Assembly (NCBI RefSeq): GCF_008107645.1
Contig: NZ_SDGY01000008.1
Location: 45,677 to 109,676, forward strand
DNA length: 64,000 bases
Reading direction: 5' to 3'
Source: Leuconostoc litchii
GTDB taxonomy: Bacteria > Bacillota > Bacilli > Lactobacillales > Lactobacillaceae
Part shown: positions 53,752-63,965 of the stretch, in pieces
How the letters are laid out: each line of letters begins with the position of its first letter
How positions within the stretch are numbered: position 1 is the stretch's first letter
Position numbers and translations under genes: made by a program
The notes under the pieces: generated by a model
What the model was told of the DNA's origin: nothing
The model's input: only the letters and a program-made list of their open reading frames with translations
Databases searched by the model: none

Positions 53752-55180
53752 AGGCTGTTGTTTTTGGCGCATGGAGTACGAGACCATGTTCAGGTGTACG
53801 TGCGTTGATGACAATATCTTCAACTCTGAATATGTGTTCTAACTCGCTTTCGGTAAATCTATTTTTCTTTTCAGCAATTTCGCGTAACGACTTTCCAGTA
53901 CGAAGAGATTCTTTGGCGATTTTAGCTGCCTCTTTGTATCCAATCATAGGGGCCATTGCAGTTGCAAAGCTAGCAGACAAGTCGATATCTTGTGATAGGC
54001 GACTTTGGTTAACAGTAATATCATCGATTGCGTTGCGTCTAAGTGTGCGCATTGCTTGTTGCAAATGTTCAATACCAGCAATCAAACTTTTGAAAATAAT
54101 TGGTTCAAATGCATTCAATTCTAATTGCCCAGCTTCGCTAGCTGCTGTAACAGTAGCATCAAATCCCATCATTTCAAAGGCAACTTGATTAACGACTTCG
54201 GGGATAACAGGGTTAACTTTACCAGGCATGATTGAAGAACCAGCCTGTTTAGCGGGGAGATTAATTTCGTGTAATCCGGATCGTGGTCCAGAACTGAGTA
54301 AACGTAGATCGTTGGACATTTTTGACAAATTGATTGCCAGATTTTTCAATGAACCAGATAAAGCAACATAACCATCTAAGTTTGATGTTGCATCAAATAA
54401 GTCGTGTGCTTGTTCCAGTGATAACCCAGTAATACTAGCAAGATTTGGTACGATGTGTACTTGGTAATGATAGCTGACATTGATACCTGAGCCAATTGCT
54501 GATCCGCCTAAATTTAACGTATATAGTTCATTTTGCGCAGATTCAATCCGTTTAAAATCACGACGTAATGGTTTTAACCAGGCATGGAATGTGTTGCCTA
54601 AAGTCATTGGCACAGCGTCTTGTAATTGAGTGCGTCCCATTTTATAGGTTTTAGAAAATTCATCGGCTTTATTACCTAAAGAATCTACTAGCTGTGTTAG
54701 CTCTGATAAAAGTGGTTTTAGTATTCTAATTAATGCAATTTTTCCAGCACTTGGGTAAGTGTCGTTAGTGCTTTGCCCCATGTTGACGTGGTCGTTAGGA
54801 TTAATATACTGATATTCGCCACGTGGACGTCCAATTTGTTCGAGTGCTGTATTGGCAATAACTTCATTGACATTCATATTGGTACTTGTACCAGCACCAC
54901 CTTGAACATCACTGATTGGGAACATTTTAGTATCTATAGGTTGATTTAAAAGAATTTTTGTTGCATCAACAATATGTTTGGCAATAGATCGGTCTAGATT
55001 ACCAGAGGTAGCATTGGTTTGGGCGGCTGCTTGTTTAATTTCTAAGAACGCACGGATAATTTCAGGATGCGTGGTATCTTTAGAAATTGGAAAATTATTT
55101 AGCGCACGTTGCGTGTGAGCTCCGTAGTAGACATCTTTGGGAACATTGATTTGACCGAGTGAATCTGATTCTGTGCGCAT
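53750..55180 (-). CDS. aspA: aspartate ammonia-lyase
   Basis: A 476-residue member of the aspartase/fumarase superfamily converting aspartate to fumarate and ammonia. The signature GSSIMPGKVNPVIPEVVNQV carries the aspartase-type VIPE rather than the fumarase TQCE. MGRTQLQDAVPMTLG and GGAGTSTNMNVNEV also fit AspA. GGAGAAGCAAT precedes the ATG at 55180. Fumarate produced here could act as an electron acceptor or enter malate metabolism. Confidence 0.9.
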   Translation of the reverse strand: MRTESDSLGQINVPKDVYYGAHTQRALNNFPISKDTTHPEIIRAFLEIKQAAAQTNATSGNLDRSIAKHIVDATKILLNQPIDTKMFPISDVQGGAGTSTNMNVNEVIANTALEQIGRPRGEYQYINPNDHVNMGQSTNDTYPSAGKIALIRILKPLLSELTQLVDSLGNKADEFSKTYKMGRTQLQDAVPMTLGNTFHAWLKPLRRDFKRIESAQNELYTLNLGGSAIGSGINVSYHYQVHIVPNLASITGLSLEQAHDLFDATSNLDGYVALSGSLKNLAINLSKMSNDLRLLSSGPRSGLHEINLPAKQAGSSIMPGKVNPVIPEVVNQVAFEMMGFDATVTAASEAGQLELNAFEPIIFKSLIAGIEHLQQAMRTLRRNAIDDITVNQSRLSQDIDLSASFATAMAPMIGYKEAAKIAKESLRTGKSLREIAEKKNRFTESELEHIFRVEDIVINARTPEHGLVLHAPKTTA

Positions 55181-55278
55181 ATTGCTTCTCCTTACTAGTT
55201 ATGAGAATATTTTACCGTAAAAAACAGCTAGACCAATTTTATGTGTTATGTTTTATGACACAAATTAATTATTAATCA

Positions 55279-55300
55279 TAAAAAAAGCCCTTTAGGGCGC
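55279..55300 (-). terminator. terminator overlapping rpiA stop
   Basis: GCCCT-AA-AGGGC on the minus strand followed by T7. Confidence 0.8.
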
Positions 55301-55978
55301 TGTAATAATTTGAACATCATCATTATTACCAATAACAACACGGTTAACTATGTCTGTGAATAAACCATGTTCAACAACACCAACCATATTAATTAATTCC
55401 TGGCCCAAATCGCGGGGATTTTCAATTATAGGAACATGTAAATCAATTAAGTAGTTGGCTGAATCAGTTCGAACTGGATTGCCGTTTTGATCTAAACGCC
55501 AAGTCGGATGGAAACCATCAGCTGTAAAGCGTTTAAATAATTGATCTGATCCATAAGGAATAACTTCTACTGGCAAATACTGATTTAACTTAGGCACGCG
55601 TTTGCTGCTATCCGCAACCCAAATATTTTCTCGAGAATTAAAAGCAACAATCTTTTCCCATAAGAGAGCAGCACCACCGCCTTTGATAGCAGAAAAGTCA
55701 TCAGAAATTTGATCAGCACCATCAATCGTGAGGTCGATTTTATCAACATCGTCAACATTGTACATAGGGATGCCAAGTTTAGCAGCATTTCGACGTGTTT
55801 TTTCTGAAGTTGGAACACCAACAATTTTTAGGTTCTCATTAGCAACACGCTCACCTAAAGCGGTTATGACATGAGCAATTGTGGAGCCTGAACCAATGCC
55901 AACTACCATACCATCTTGAACAAATTCTGCTGCACGACGACCAGCAATAATTTTTTGTAAATCTTGTGATGAACTCAT
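55292..55978 (-). CDS. rpiA: ribose-5-phosphate isomerase A
   Basis: A 228-residue enzyme interconverting ribose-5-P and ribulose-5-P in the pentose/phosphoketolase pathway. Family motifs VGIGSGSTIAHVI (residues 26-38), GADQI, KGGGAAL (catalytic Lys nearby) and VEHGLFTDI near the C-terminus are all present. Its ATG overlaps the stop of the GNAT gene, so the two form a translationally coupled pair. Confidence 0.95.
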   Translation of the reverse strand: MSSSQDLQKIIAGRRAAEFVQDGMVVGIGSGSTIAHVITALGERVANENLKIVGVPTSEKTRRNAAKLGIPMYNVDDVDKIDLTIDGADQISDDFSAIKGGGAALLWEKIVAFNSRENIWVADSSKRVPKLNQYLPVEVIPYGSDQLFKRFTADGFHPTWRLDQNGNPVRTDSANYLIDLHVPIIENPRDLGQELINMVGVVEHGLFTDIVNRVVIGNNDDVQIITAP

Positions 55979-56256
55979 GATTTGTATTCAATCTCCTGAT
56001 AAATGTGGGGATAACGTAAAAATGCTTCTTTTACATAGGGGCACACAGGTTTAATTGTCATATTTTTAGCGCGTGCATTAGCCACCACTGTATCTAATAA
56101 TTTTTTAGCAATACCTTGTCCCCGTAAAGATGCGTCTACGACAGTCGAGTTAATTGAGTACGTTTTCCCATCATTGATTATTGTGTAGGTAATTTGAGCA
56201 ACAACTTTGTCATTTTTTTCTAAGAAATAACGGCCGTCTTCATGTTGAAATTCCAT
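55975..56256 (-). CDS. GNAT-like N-acetyltransferase (YjdJ type)
   Basis: A 93-residue minimal acetyltransferase of the GCN5-related Acetyltransf_CG group. The acetyl-CoA loop is SLRGQGIAKKLLD and the C-terminal VCPYVKEAFLRYP is typical. The ATG at 56256 follows AAAGGAA; longer frames start at 56280. It is coupled to rpiA. The substrate is unknown. Confidence 0.85.
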   Translation of the reverse strand: MEFQHEDGRYFLEKNDKVVAQITYTIINDGKTYSINSTVVDASLRGQGIAKKLLDTVVANARAKNMTIKPVCPYVKEAFLRYPHIYQEIEYKS

Positions 56257-56486
56257 AATCATTTCCTTTCGTTTCATCATAATAGTATAATTGCATACCA
56301 GTTCATAGATTGCTAAGGCAATAATTTGCTATTTATCTATGATACTAACATAATTTTCAGTTAGCTGTGTCGTTTGTTTCTAGATTTACATAGAAAATTT
56401 TGTCATATTTTTAGCGTATGATCGTTAAAATATGTTTTATATATCGTATAATAGAGGATAAACTATTTATAAAGAGGTTACCTGTC

Positions 56487-57026
56487 ATGACACGTGGATT
56501 TGAAATTGTTAGTAAATATGCCAACGAAAATATTAATATACCGCAACGTAGCACACAACAAGCGGCCGGGTATGATTTTGAAGCATCAGCAGATATTACG
56601 CTCCCAAGCATTTTGAGTAATCCTTTTTTCAAGGGACTCAATGTCTTCTCATTAGGAAAACTTTCTGGTATTAAGGACAATGAGGATTTGCAAAATATAC
56701 TAAAGCCAGTTCTTGTACCAACAGGAATTAAAGCATATATGGGTGAAGGAGAGTACTTGCAACTCGTCTCACGATCAAGTGGTCCAATTAAAAAACGGAT
56801 TATGATGCCTAATGCTGTTGGCATTGTCGATGCTGATTATTATAATAATGAAGGTAATGAGGGTGAAATTTTCTTCCAATTTATCAACTTTGGTTTGAAG
56901 GATGTGCACATTAAAAAAGGGGAACGCATTGGGCAAGGACTTTTCTTACCTTATTTGCTAGCTGATGGTGATGAAAGTGTAGAAAAATCAGATCGTAAGG
57001 GTGGTTTTGGGTCCACAGGACAATAA
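56487..57026 (+). CDS. dut: dUTP diphosphatase
   Basis: A 179-residue homotrimeric dUTPase hydrolysing dUTP to dUMP. Motif 1 is AAGYDFEAS, motif 2 SRSSGPIKK, motif 3 GIVDADYYNNEGNEGEI, motif 4 GERIGQGLF and motif 5 RKGGFGSTG. A roughly 30-residue insertion after motif 1 makes it longer than the 145-150-residue norm, as is common in lactic acid bacteria. AAGAGG precedes the ATG at 56487; the 56418 frame is rejected. Confidence 0.92.
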   Translation: MTRGFEIVSKYANENINIPQRSTQQAAGYDFEASADITLPSILSNPFFKGLNVFSLGKLSGIKDNEDLQNILKPVLVPTGIKAYMGEGEYLQLVSRSSGPIKKRIMMPNAVGIVDADYYNNEGNEGEIFFQFINFGLKDVHIKKGERIGQGLFLPYLLADGDESVEKSDRKGGFGSTGQ

Positions 57027-57073
57027 TAACTTTTACGATGATGTTAGAACGAATTAAATGGAAGGACTGAGAT

Positions 57074-58444
57074 ATCGCTAAAGTAAAAACACAATTTATA
57101 TGTTCCAACTGCGGTTTTGTGTCTGCACGGTATTTGGGGCGCTGCTCAAATTGTGGTGAGTGGGGCACGCTTGTTGAAGAAAAAATCCAACCAGAATCAA
57201 ATGACCGTAAAAGTCGCGTAAGTCTCGATGGACGCAATGCTAAAGTCGAAAAAATAAACGAGATTACGTCTGAAGAGACACCGCGTGTAGCAACTAAGTT
57301 GAAAGAATTAAACCGAGTTTTAGGTGGTGGTGTTGTTCCCGGTTCCATGGTATTGATTGGTGGTGATCCTGGTATTGGCAAGTCAACATTACTACTTCAA
57401 GTATCTGGACAACTTGCTCAAGAAGGACGGGTTCTATACGTGACTGGTGAAGAGTCTGCCACTCAAGTAAAACTCCGTGCTGATCGCTTGGGTGTTGGGC
57501 ACGATGAGTTTTATTTATATCCGGAAACGGATATGACGGCCGTTAAAAAGCAGATTGAGGAATTACAACCGAATTTTGTTGTTATTGACTCGGTACAAAC
57601 CATGCAAGAGCCTGATGTTTCATCGGCTGTTGGCTCAGTATCACAAATTCGAGAAGTGACAGCCGACCTGTTGCAAATCGCTAAGACTAATAATATTTCG
57701 ATATTCATAGTAGGGCATGTGACTAAAGATGGCGCCATAGCAGGGCCGAAAATTCTGGAGCATATGGTCGATACAGTGTTGTACTTTGAGGGAGATAGTA
57801 ATTATAAGTATCGCATTCTGCGTGCGGTTAAAAATCGTTTTGGCGCAACGAATGAATTAGGTATTTTTGAAATGCGTAATGGCGGTTTGATAGAAGTGGC
57901 TAACCCCTCTGAGATTTTCTTAGAAGAACGCTTATCTGGTGCCACTGGATCGGCGATTGTGGTCGCGTTAGAAGGATCACGACCTATTTTGGTTGAATTA
58001 CAAGCCTTAGTAACGCCGACCGTATTTGGTAACGCACAGCGTACGGCAGCGGGCCTCGATAGGAATCGCGTATCATTGATTATGGCAGTATTAGAAAAAC
58101 GCGCTAACTTATTATTACAAAATCAAGATGCGTATTTAAAAGCAGCAGGTGGCGTGAAACTTGATGAACCAGCAATTGATTTAGCAATCGCTATTGCTCT
58201 GGCTAGTTCATATCATGATAAAGAATCAAGGCCAAGTGATGTCTTTGTTGGCGAAATTGGTCTAACTGGTGAAGTCCGTAGCGTAGCAGATATTGAAGGG
58301 CGATTAAAAGAAGCTAAAAAATTAGGCTTTAAGCGTGCTATTGTTCCTAAAAATAATTTAAACGGCGTTGAATTACCTCATGGTATTCAAGTTATTGGAG
58401 TAACAACATTAAGTGAGGCGCTTAAAATTGCCTTAGGAGAATGA
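57074..58444 (+). CDS. radA: DNA repair protein RadA, apparent AUC start
   Basis: A RecA-like helicase that drives branch migration in recombination; 456 residues if begun at ATC 57074. The N-terminal zinc finger CxxC...CxxC (CSNCG, CSNCG), the Walker [10 protein letters not shown], the RadA-specific KNRFG and a C-terminal Lon-like domain are all present. The first zinc pair is encoded before any ATG, GTG or TTG: GTG 57119 would cut through the finger and a TGA at 57068 closes the frame upstream. ATC 57074 sits where homologues have their initial Met (then [13 protein letters not shown]), with GGAAGGA eight bases before. A base error ATG to ATC is possible. Confidence 0.9.
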   Translation: MAKVKTQFICSNCGFVSARYLGRCSNCGEWGTLVEEKIQPESNDRKSRVSLDGRNAKVEKINEITSEETPRVATKLKELNRVLGGGVVPGSMVLIGGDPGIGKSTLLLQVSGQLAQEGRVLYVTGEESATQVKLRADRLGVGHDEFYLYPETDMTAVKKQIEELQPNFVVIDSVQTMQEPDVSSAVGSVSQIREVTADLLQIAKTNNISIFIVGHVTKDGAIAGPKILEHMVDTVLYFEGDSNYKYRILRAVKNRFGATNELGIFEMRNGGLIEVANPSEIFLEERLSGATGSAIVVALEGSRPILVELQALVTPTVFGNAQRTAAGLDRNRVSLIMAVLEKRANLLLQNQDAYLKAAGGVKLDEPAIDLAIAIALASSYHDKESRPSDVFVGEIGLTGEVRSVADIEGRLKEAKKLGFKRAIVPKNNLNGVELPHGIQVIGVTTLSEALKIALGE

Positions 58445-58446
58445 TC

Positions 58447-58821
58447 ATGTCAGAGCATTTATTCACAGGGTTGGCTGACATCAATAGTGCTCTCTATGAA
58501 CATGTTGAGAAAGGGAAAGCTTACAGCGTACGTTTTTTCGTCGGGGTAATGATCTTTTGTATATTATTGCTGTTTTTTCTTATCGGATTAGCAGTCACGT
58601 TCTTTTTGATGGGAATTTTCTTCGAACAACTAGAATGGATAGTAATGATTTTGGTATTGTTTTCGGCATTAGTTACGGGGATGGTTGGCTGGTTATCATG
58701 GAAATGGGGACAACTACTTTGGCAGCTTTTAAAACAAGTCGATGAAACTGGGCATTACTACGCCCATGATAAAATACGTGTCAGTGACCAAACGAAAAGC
58801 CATTTAGGTAAACATTTTTAA
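58447..58821 (+). CDS. small two-helix membrane protein
   Basis: A 124-residue protein with two strong membrane segments (about residues 28-55 and 60-88) and a charged C-terminal tail. The start is ATG 58447, seven bases after AGGAGA; ATG 58441 overlaps the radA stop. Not recognised beyond that. It is coupled to radA and probably co-transcribed. Confidence 0.65.
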   Translation: MSEHLFTGLADINSALYEHVEKGKAYSVRFFVGVMIFCILLLFFLIGLAVTFFLMGIFFEQLEWIVMILVLFSALVTGMVGWLSWKWGQLLWQLLKQVDETGHYYAHDKIRVSDQTKSHLGKHF

Positions 58822-58828
58822 ATTGCTA

Positions 58829-58867
58829 AACAAAAAAAGGGCCTTCCTAGAAAGGTCCTTTTTATTA
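58829..58867. terminator. bidirectional terminator
   Basis: AAAAAAAGGGCCTT, loop CCTAGA, AAGGTCCTTTTT with one mismatch, between convergent genes. Confidence 0.8.
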
Positions 58868-60103
58868 TGAAGGTTGTACCAGCGGTGCGCGCTTTTTCTG
58901 GAAAGCAACAATAACTAGGTGAATGATAATAGCTACGATGCCAATGGTCAGAAGTTGCAACCAAAGGGTGTGTGTGCTATTGCCGCCGTATAAGATGTTG
59001 TAATCTGCGCGAATTGAATAAAAACAAGGAGAAATGTTACTCATAACCTTGAAAAAATCAGGCAGGATTGGACGTGGAATGAGACCAGCCCCTGAAACGA
59101 CTTGAGTCAGCATGAAAGGCATATTGATCATAATACCAAGTTGCCCAATAATCAATGAAAAGATTAGGTTAACGTTCAATGCTGCAAATAACTCAATAGA
59201 ATGGTTAACCCACAGTTGCCAATAGGTATTACTATCAAAATGAAGCATACTTTTGCTTAGTGCAACAATTAACAGTGGTGCTATCATTGAAATTAAGATA
59301 ATAGCGATTTCAGTATAAGTGTATGCTTTCCAGCGACCTATTAATGGTGAAAATGACTTGTATGCAACAACAATTAACATAGCGCCAATCATGGAACCAA
59401 TATAAAAAGCTAGTGACATGAAGAACGGAGCCATGCTATGTTGCATACCAGAAGGTGCTTTATTCATTTTTACAATGCTGTAATCGTACGAATTAGCAAC
59501 GTTTGCATAAGTTTGATTGATTTTTGATGTAGTAGTGCTTTTTGTTTGTTCAGCTTTTTGTAAAATAGCATCTTTTTGTGTTGGATTAGCTGTAATTAAT
59601 GATTTTGTCTCTGATTCTAATTGTGACAATTCAATGGCTGTTAGAATCCCTTTGCTCTGCTGCAGTAAAACACTTTTTTGAACACGATTACCGACTGATT
59701 TGGCAACAGCTTCCATGGATGAAACTGATGTCATAGGATTGGCATAGTTGATGTAAAACTTAAGTTCACCTTTAGATTGACCATCTATTTTTTTAAGATT
59801 GGCATTGAAATCTTTTGGAATATCAATGATCAAATAAATTCCACGATTGTTCAATTGATTTTTAGCTTGCTTTATATTCAAATCAGTCTTGACGTGTTTA
59901 AATGGCAAGCTTTTTTTTAGTTGTTTTTTTAATGTCGTGCTGTCCTTATCTTGGTTGACAATGGCAACTGGTAATTGGTTTATTTTGCTGGGCACAACTT
60001 TATACCCTGAAAAATAAATGCCAACCATCAATAAGCCATAGAATAGTACAATAATGAGCGCTCCGATAACACCTTTGCTGACGATAAATTTTTTGAACCC
60101 CAT
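58865..60103 (-). CDS. ABC-2/YhgE-Pip-type membrane protein
   Basis: A 412-residue protein: one N-terminal helix, a large extracytoplasmic domain (about residues 35-215, beginning LPVAIVNQDKDS as in YhgE/Pip and DUF3533 proteins), then five helices of an ABC-2-type domain. No ATPase is adjacent. AAGGAG precedes the ATG at 60103. A TetR gene is divergent with a strong palindrome between, so this is probably an inducible export or envelope-stress protein. Confidence 0.82.
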   Translation of the reverse strand: MGFKKFIVSKGVIGALIIVLFYGLLMVGIYFSGYKVVPSKINQLPVAIVNQDKDSTTLKKQLKKSLPFKHVKTDLNIKQAKNQLNNRGIYLIIDIPKDFNANLKKIDGQSKGELKFYINYANPMTSVSSMEAVAKSVGNRVQKSVLLQQSKGILTAIELSQLESETKSLITANPTQKDAILQKAEQTKSTTTSKINQTYANVANSYDYSIVKMNKAPSGMQHSMAPFFMSLAFYIGSMIGAMLIVVAYKSFSPLIGRWKAYTYTEIAIILISMIAPLLIVALSKSMLHFDSNTYWQLWVNHSIELFAALNVNLIFSLIIGQLGIMINMPFMLTQVVSGAGLIPRPILPDFFKVMSNISPCFYSIRADYNILYGGNSTHTLWLQLLTIGIVAIIIHLVIVAFQKKRAPLVQPS

Positions 60104-60148
60104 GTGGAACTCCTTTTCTTTTGCTGACAATAGCGTAGCACTTATTTG

Positions 60149-60176
60149 TTATGCATGCAAGTGATTGCGTGCATAA
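60149..60176. promoter_or_regulatory. TetR operator in the divergent promoter region
   Basis: TTATGCATGCAA (60149-60160), GTGA, TTGCGTGCATAA (60165-60176): twelve-base arms with eleven matching positions, between the exporter and the TetR gene. Confidence 0.75.
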
Positions 60177-60237
60177 CGGAATTAATCTGTCTTTCAAAAG
60201 AGAATATGATAATATAACTAAAGAAGAGGTACGAAAC

Positions 60238-60825
60238 ATGTCCAAACAACCATCAAAATACGATTTAATTTTAAATGCATTCATCACATTGTTGATAGAA
60301 GTTGGTTATCAATCTGCGACCATCAACAAAATTGCTGAAAAAGCGAATGTCAATCCTAGTACGATTTTTAGAAAATTTAAAGATAAAGAGGGGTTATTGT
60401 CAGCTGTGATTGATCGTCATCTCAATGATTTAGCCGCTATTTTTGATGATGCACTGATTGTGACTGGTGATATGGAAACTGATTTAATCAATATGTCAAG
60501 AACATATCAAGAGTTTCAAGAGAAACATCAAGAAGTTGTTTTGATAGGCCTTCAAGAATCTTTTCGAATGCCAAAAGTGAGCCATGCGGTCGAAGAAATA
60601 CCAATTCGATTCAGAAAAATCTTACTGCAGTATTTCACAGAGATGCAGACCCAAAATAAGATAAAACAGTCGGTAGATGTGGAAGCGGCTACTATGAATG
60701 TAATATGGTTGAATTTCGGTTATTTTTTGACTACTATCCGCTATGACAATCCTGAGTTAATCACTAATCCAGAGGACTTTTATGAAAAGCAAATTCGTTT
60801 TTTTGCAAAAAGCTTACGTCCTTAA
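60238..60825 (+). CDS. TetR family transcriptional regulator
   Basis: A 195-residue repressor: helix-turn-helix at residues 25-50 (SATINKIAEKANVNPSTIFRKF) and a helical effector domain. AGAGGT precedes the ATG at 60238; the frame from 60151 would run through the operator. Presumably it represses the divergent YhgE-like gene and itself. Confidence 0.88.
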   Translation: MSKQPSKYDLILNAFITLLIEVGYQSATINKIAEKANVNPSTIFRKFKDKEGLLSAVIDRHLNDLAAIFDDALIVTGDMETDLINMSRTYQEFQEKHQEVVLIGLQESFRMPKVSHAVEEIPIRFRKILLQYFTEMQTQNKIKQSVDVEAATMNVIWLNFGYFLTTIRYDNPELITNPEDFYEKQIRFFAKSLRP

Positions 60826-60923
60826 AAATGCGATTGCGTGATTGGAAATTAGTATCATGAGTGTTGTATACTAGTAGCTAGACAAAACGGTACTAAATAC
60901 CATACATAGGAGATTATTGATTC

Positions 60924-62420
60924 ATGACAGAAGATATACGTGTTCGCTATGCGCCGTCACCAACGGGACATTTGCATATAGGGAATGCACGCACAGCTAT
61001 TTTTAACTGGTTATTTGCACGCCACTATAATGGTACATTTGTTATTCGTATTGAGGATACTGACTCAGCACGTAATATTGCTGATGGCGAAAAATCACAA
61101 CTTGAAAATTTGGCTTGGTTAGGTTTAGACTGGGATGAGAGTCCAGACAAACCAGGCGTTTATGGACCCTATCGTCAGTCAGAACGTAATGAACAGGGTA
61201 TTTATCAAGAATTTATTGATGCACTATTAGCTAGTGGGCAAGCGTACAAGTCTTATAAAACTTCAGAGCAGCTTGCCTCTGAACGTGAAGCACAACAAGC
61301 AGCTAAGCAGGCACCACATTATGTTTATGAATATGAAGGTTTGACTAACGAAGAGCGTGAATCCAAGTATGCTGAATTTGAAGCGCAAGGGTTGAAACCG
61401 GTAGTCCGTTTCCGTGTACCAGAAGAGCAAGTGTATGCTTGGGATGATATCGTTAAAGGACATATTGAAATTGGTGCCAAAGAAGTTGGTGGCGATTGGG
61501 TCATTCAAAAAGCTGATGGCATGCCAACTTACAACTTTGCCGTTGTTGTTGACGATCATTTAATGAAAATTTCTCACGTTCTTCGTGGGGATGACCATGT
61601 TTCAAATACACCAAAGCAAATCATGATTTATGAAGCTTTGGGTTGGGATGTACCAGCATTCGGTCATATGGCACTAATTATCAATGGTGAAACTGGCAAA
61701 AAATTGTCTAAACGTGATGAAAATCTCTTGCAATTCGTTGAACAGTACAAAGAATTAGGCTATCAACCACAAGCAATGGTCAATTTTATTGGATTATTAG
61801 GCTGGTCACCAAAGGGTGAAGATGAAATCTTTAGTTTGTCAGAGTTTAAGGAAATGTTCGATGAAAAGCGTTTGAGTAAAGCAAATGCTAAGTTTGACCA
61901 AAAAAAGTTAGAATGGGTTAACAACCAATGGATGCGTCGTGATACTGATGCTGTGATGCCGCAATTGACTCAAGAACTAGTAAATGCTGACTTGTTATCT
62001 GCAGATGATGCTAAAACAAAGAAAAAATGGCTAGAAGAGGTCATCAGAGTTGCTGGTGTCGATGGAATATCATATACGCGTCAAATTGTTGAATTAGTGC
62101 GTAAGCCGTTCTTTGAATTAAGTGATATAACAGATGAAATGGTTGAATACTTAACTTCAGAAGATGGTCGTCAGGTTGCTGATGCATGGGAATCTGCATA
62201 CAAGGCTTTGCCAACTAATGCAACAGCGGTCGACTATATGAATACTATTCGAGCTATTCAAAATGACTTAGAAATTAAGGGTCGTAATTTATGGAACCCT
62301 ATCCGCATTATGACCACTCATGAAGTGCAAGGACCAAACTTACCAGAGATGTTGACTTTGTTAGATAAAGACAACGTTCTAAAGACAATGGCTGATGTGA
62401 AAATGAAATATTTAGCATGA
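60924..62420 (+). CDS. gltX: glutamyl-tRNA synthetase
   Basis: A 498-residue class I synthetase. HIGH motif is HIGN in SPTGHLHIGNARTA, KMSKS motif is KLSKRD, and a C-terminal anticodon-binding cage follows. It has the typical non-discriminating bacterial length. No glutaminyl synthetase is visible in the window, consistent with the possibility that it also charges tRNA-Gln. AGGAG precedes the ATG. No T-box lies upstream. Confidence 0.96.
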   Translation: MTEDIRVRYAPSPTGHLHIGNARTAIFNWLFARHYNGTFVIRIEDTDSARNIADGEKSQLENLAWLGLDWDESPDKPGVYGPYRQSERNEQGIYQEFIDALLASGQAYKSYKTSEQLASEREAQQAAKQAPHYVYEYEGLTNEERESKYAEFEAQGLKPVVRFRVPEEQVYAWDDIVKGHIEIGAKEVGGDWVIQKADGMPTYNFAVVVDDHLMKISHVLRGDDHVSNTPKQIMIYEALGWDVPAFGHMALIINGETGKKLSKRDENLLQFVEQYKELGYQPQAMVNFIGLLGWSPKGEDEIFSLSEFKEMFDEKRLSKANAKFDQKKLEWVNNQWMRRDTDAVMPQLTQELVNADLLSADDAKTKKKWLEEVIRVAGVDGISYTRQIVELVRKPFFELSDITDEMVEYLTSEDGRQVADAWESAYKALPTNATAVDYMNTIRAIQNDLEIKGRNLWNPIRIMTTHEVQGPNLPEMLTLLDKDNVLKTMADVKMKYLA

Positions 62421-62425
62421 GAAAT

Positions 62426-62458
62426 AAAAAAGCCGAGAAACTTCTCGGCTTTTTTGTT
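62426..62458 (+). terminator. terminator after gltX
   Basis: AAAAAGCCGAGAA, ACT-type loop, TTCTCGGCTTTTTT, perfectly paired. Confidence 0.92.
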
Positions 62459-62555
62459 AAATTAAAGAAATGATTCTGGTATGTTTTCCAAAATACCTGA
62501 TGTCTCATGTATAATATTAAGTGATACTAATTTTTGGACACAAAGGGAGCAAACT

Positions 62556-63965
62556 ATGATCTACGTCTATAATACGTTGTCACTGAAAAAAGAAGTGTTT
62601 AAGCCAATTACCACTGGTAAAATCAATATGTACGTTTGTGGTCCAACTGTTTATAACTATATTCATATTGGTAATGCTCGTTCTGCAATTGCTTTTGATA
62701 CAGTTCGCCGTTATTTTGAATATCGTGGTTATGAAGTTAACTATGTGTCTAATTTTACGGACGTTGACGATAAAATCATCAACCGCGCCCAAAAAGAAGG
62801 TATTTCTGAGTTAGCGGTTGCTAACAAGTATGCTGAGGCATTTCACGAAGATACATTACCACTCAACATTAAACCTGCCACAATACGTTCACGTGCTACG
62901 GAGGTGATTCCGGATATTATTGACTTTGTTAAAGACCTTATTGGTAAAGGATACGCTTACGAATCAGAAGGGGATGTTTATTTTCGAGCGAAAAAATTCA
63001 AAGGCTACGGTATTCTAGCTCATCAAGACTTAGCTGAAATGGAAGCGAATGCTGCTGGACGCCTGAATGATGATGAGACAGTTCGCAAAGAAGATCCTGT
63101 TGATTTTGCTGTTTGGAAAAACGAACCTCGTGAAGGAGTTATTTCATGGGAATCACCATGGGGGAAAGGGCGTCCAGGATGGCATATTGAATGCTCGGTA
63201 ATGGCCCAAAAATATCTATCCAATACGATTGATATCCATGGTGGCGGTATTGATTTAGCATTTCCACATCACACCAATGAAATTGCGCAGTCTGAGGCGA
63301 GAACTGGACAAAAGTTTGTAAACTACTGGATGCATAATGGTTTTGTGAATGTCAATAATGAAAAAATGTCAAAGTCTTTGGGAAACTTTACAACACTTCA
63401 TGATTTACTTTCCACATATGATGATCCCATGGTTATTCGCTACTTACTGTCAACAACTCAGTATCGTCGACCAATTAATTATGAAAATAATACTGTTGAG
63501 CAAGCACGCTTAGAGCTTGAACGTATTCGTACAGCATACCGAAATTTATTATTTAGATTGGACTCATCAGAATTAGGATCTGATGGAAAAGTTGAAGTAA
63601 TTATTGAGGAACAAACGAAGGCGTTTGAACAAGCAATGAATGATGACTTCAATACGCCTAATGCTTTAGCCGCTATTTTTGAATTAGTGAGTCTAGCAAA
63701 TACGTATACAAAGAGCAATGTGGTTAAAAGAAATTCTATTCAAGAGTTATTAGAAACAATTAGTAAACTAATGTCAGTATTTGGCATTGATGGATTAGAC
63801 AGTCATGCCGATTTAACAACAGAACAACGTGAATTATTGGATATGCGCGTAAAAGCTCGTCAGTCGCATGATTTCACAAAATCGGACTTGCTACGCAATC
63901 GATTAAAAGAGGTTGGCATTCTTGTTGAGGATACACCACAAGGACAACGTTGGTATAAGGCTTAA
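62556..63965 (+). CDS. cysS: cysteinyl-tRNA synthetase
   Basis: A 469-residue class I synthetase. Zinc ligands are in [18 protein letters not shown] and [14 protein letters not shown] is HIGN in [15 protein letters not shown] is EKMSKSLGN. The ATG at 62556 follows AAGGGAG, and TATAAT lies about 45 bases upstream. gltX followed by cysS is the ancestral Firmicute order, here without the cysE often found between them. Confidence 0.96.
   Translation: MIYVYNTLSLKKEVFKPITTGKINMYVCGPTVYNYIHIGNARSAIAFDTVRRYFEYRGYEVNYVSNFTDVDDKIINRAQKEGISELAVANKYAEAFHEDTLPLNIKPATIRSRATEVIPDIIDFVKDLIGKGYAYESEGDVYFRAKKFKGYGILAHQDLAEMEANAAGRLNDDETVRKEDPVDFAVWKNEPREGVISWESPWGKGRPGWHIECSVMAQKYLSNTIDIHGGGIDLAFPHHTNEIAQSEARTGQKFVNYWMHNGFVNVNNEKMSKSLGNFTTLHDLLSTYDDPMVIRYLLSTTQYRRPINYENNTVEQARLELERIRTAYRNLLFRLDSSELGSDGKVEVIIEEQTKAFEQAMNDDFNTPNALAAIFELVSLANTYTKSNVVKRNSIQELLETISKLMSVFGIDGLDSHADLTTEQRELLDMRVKARQSHDFTKSDLLRNRLKEVGILVEDTPQGQRWYKA

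Noticed and set aside
56411..56824. Antisense 137-codon frame over dut
   Set aside because: The plus strand encodes all five dUTPase motifs; the antisense frame has no ribosome site or recognisable domain.
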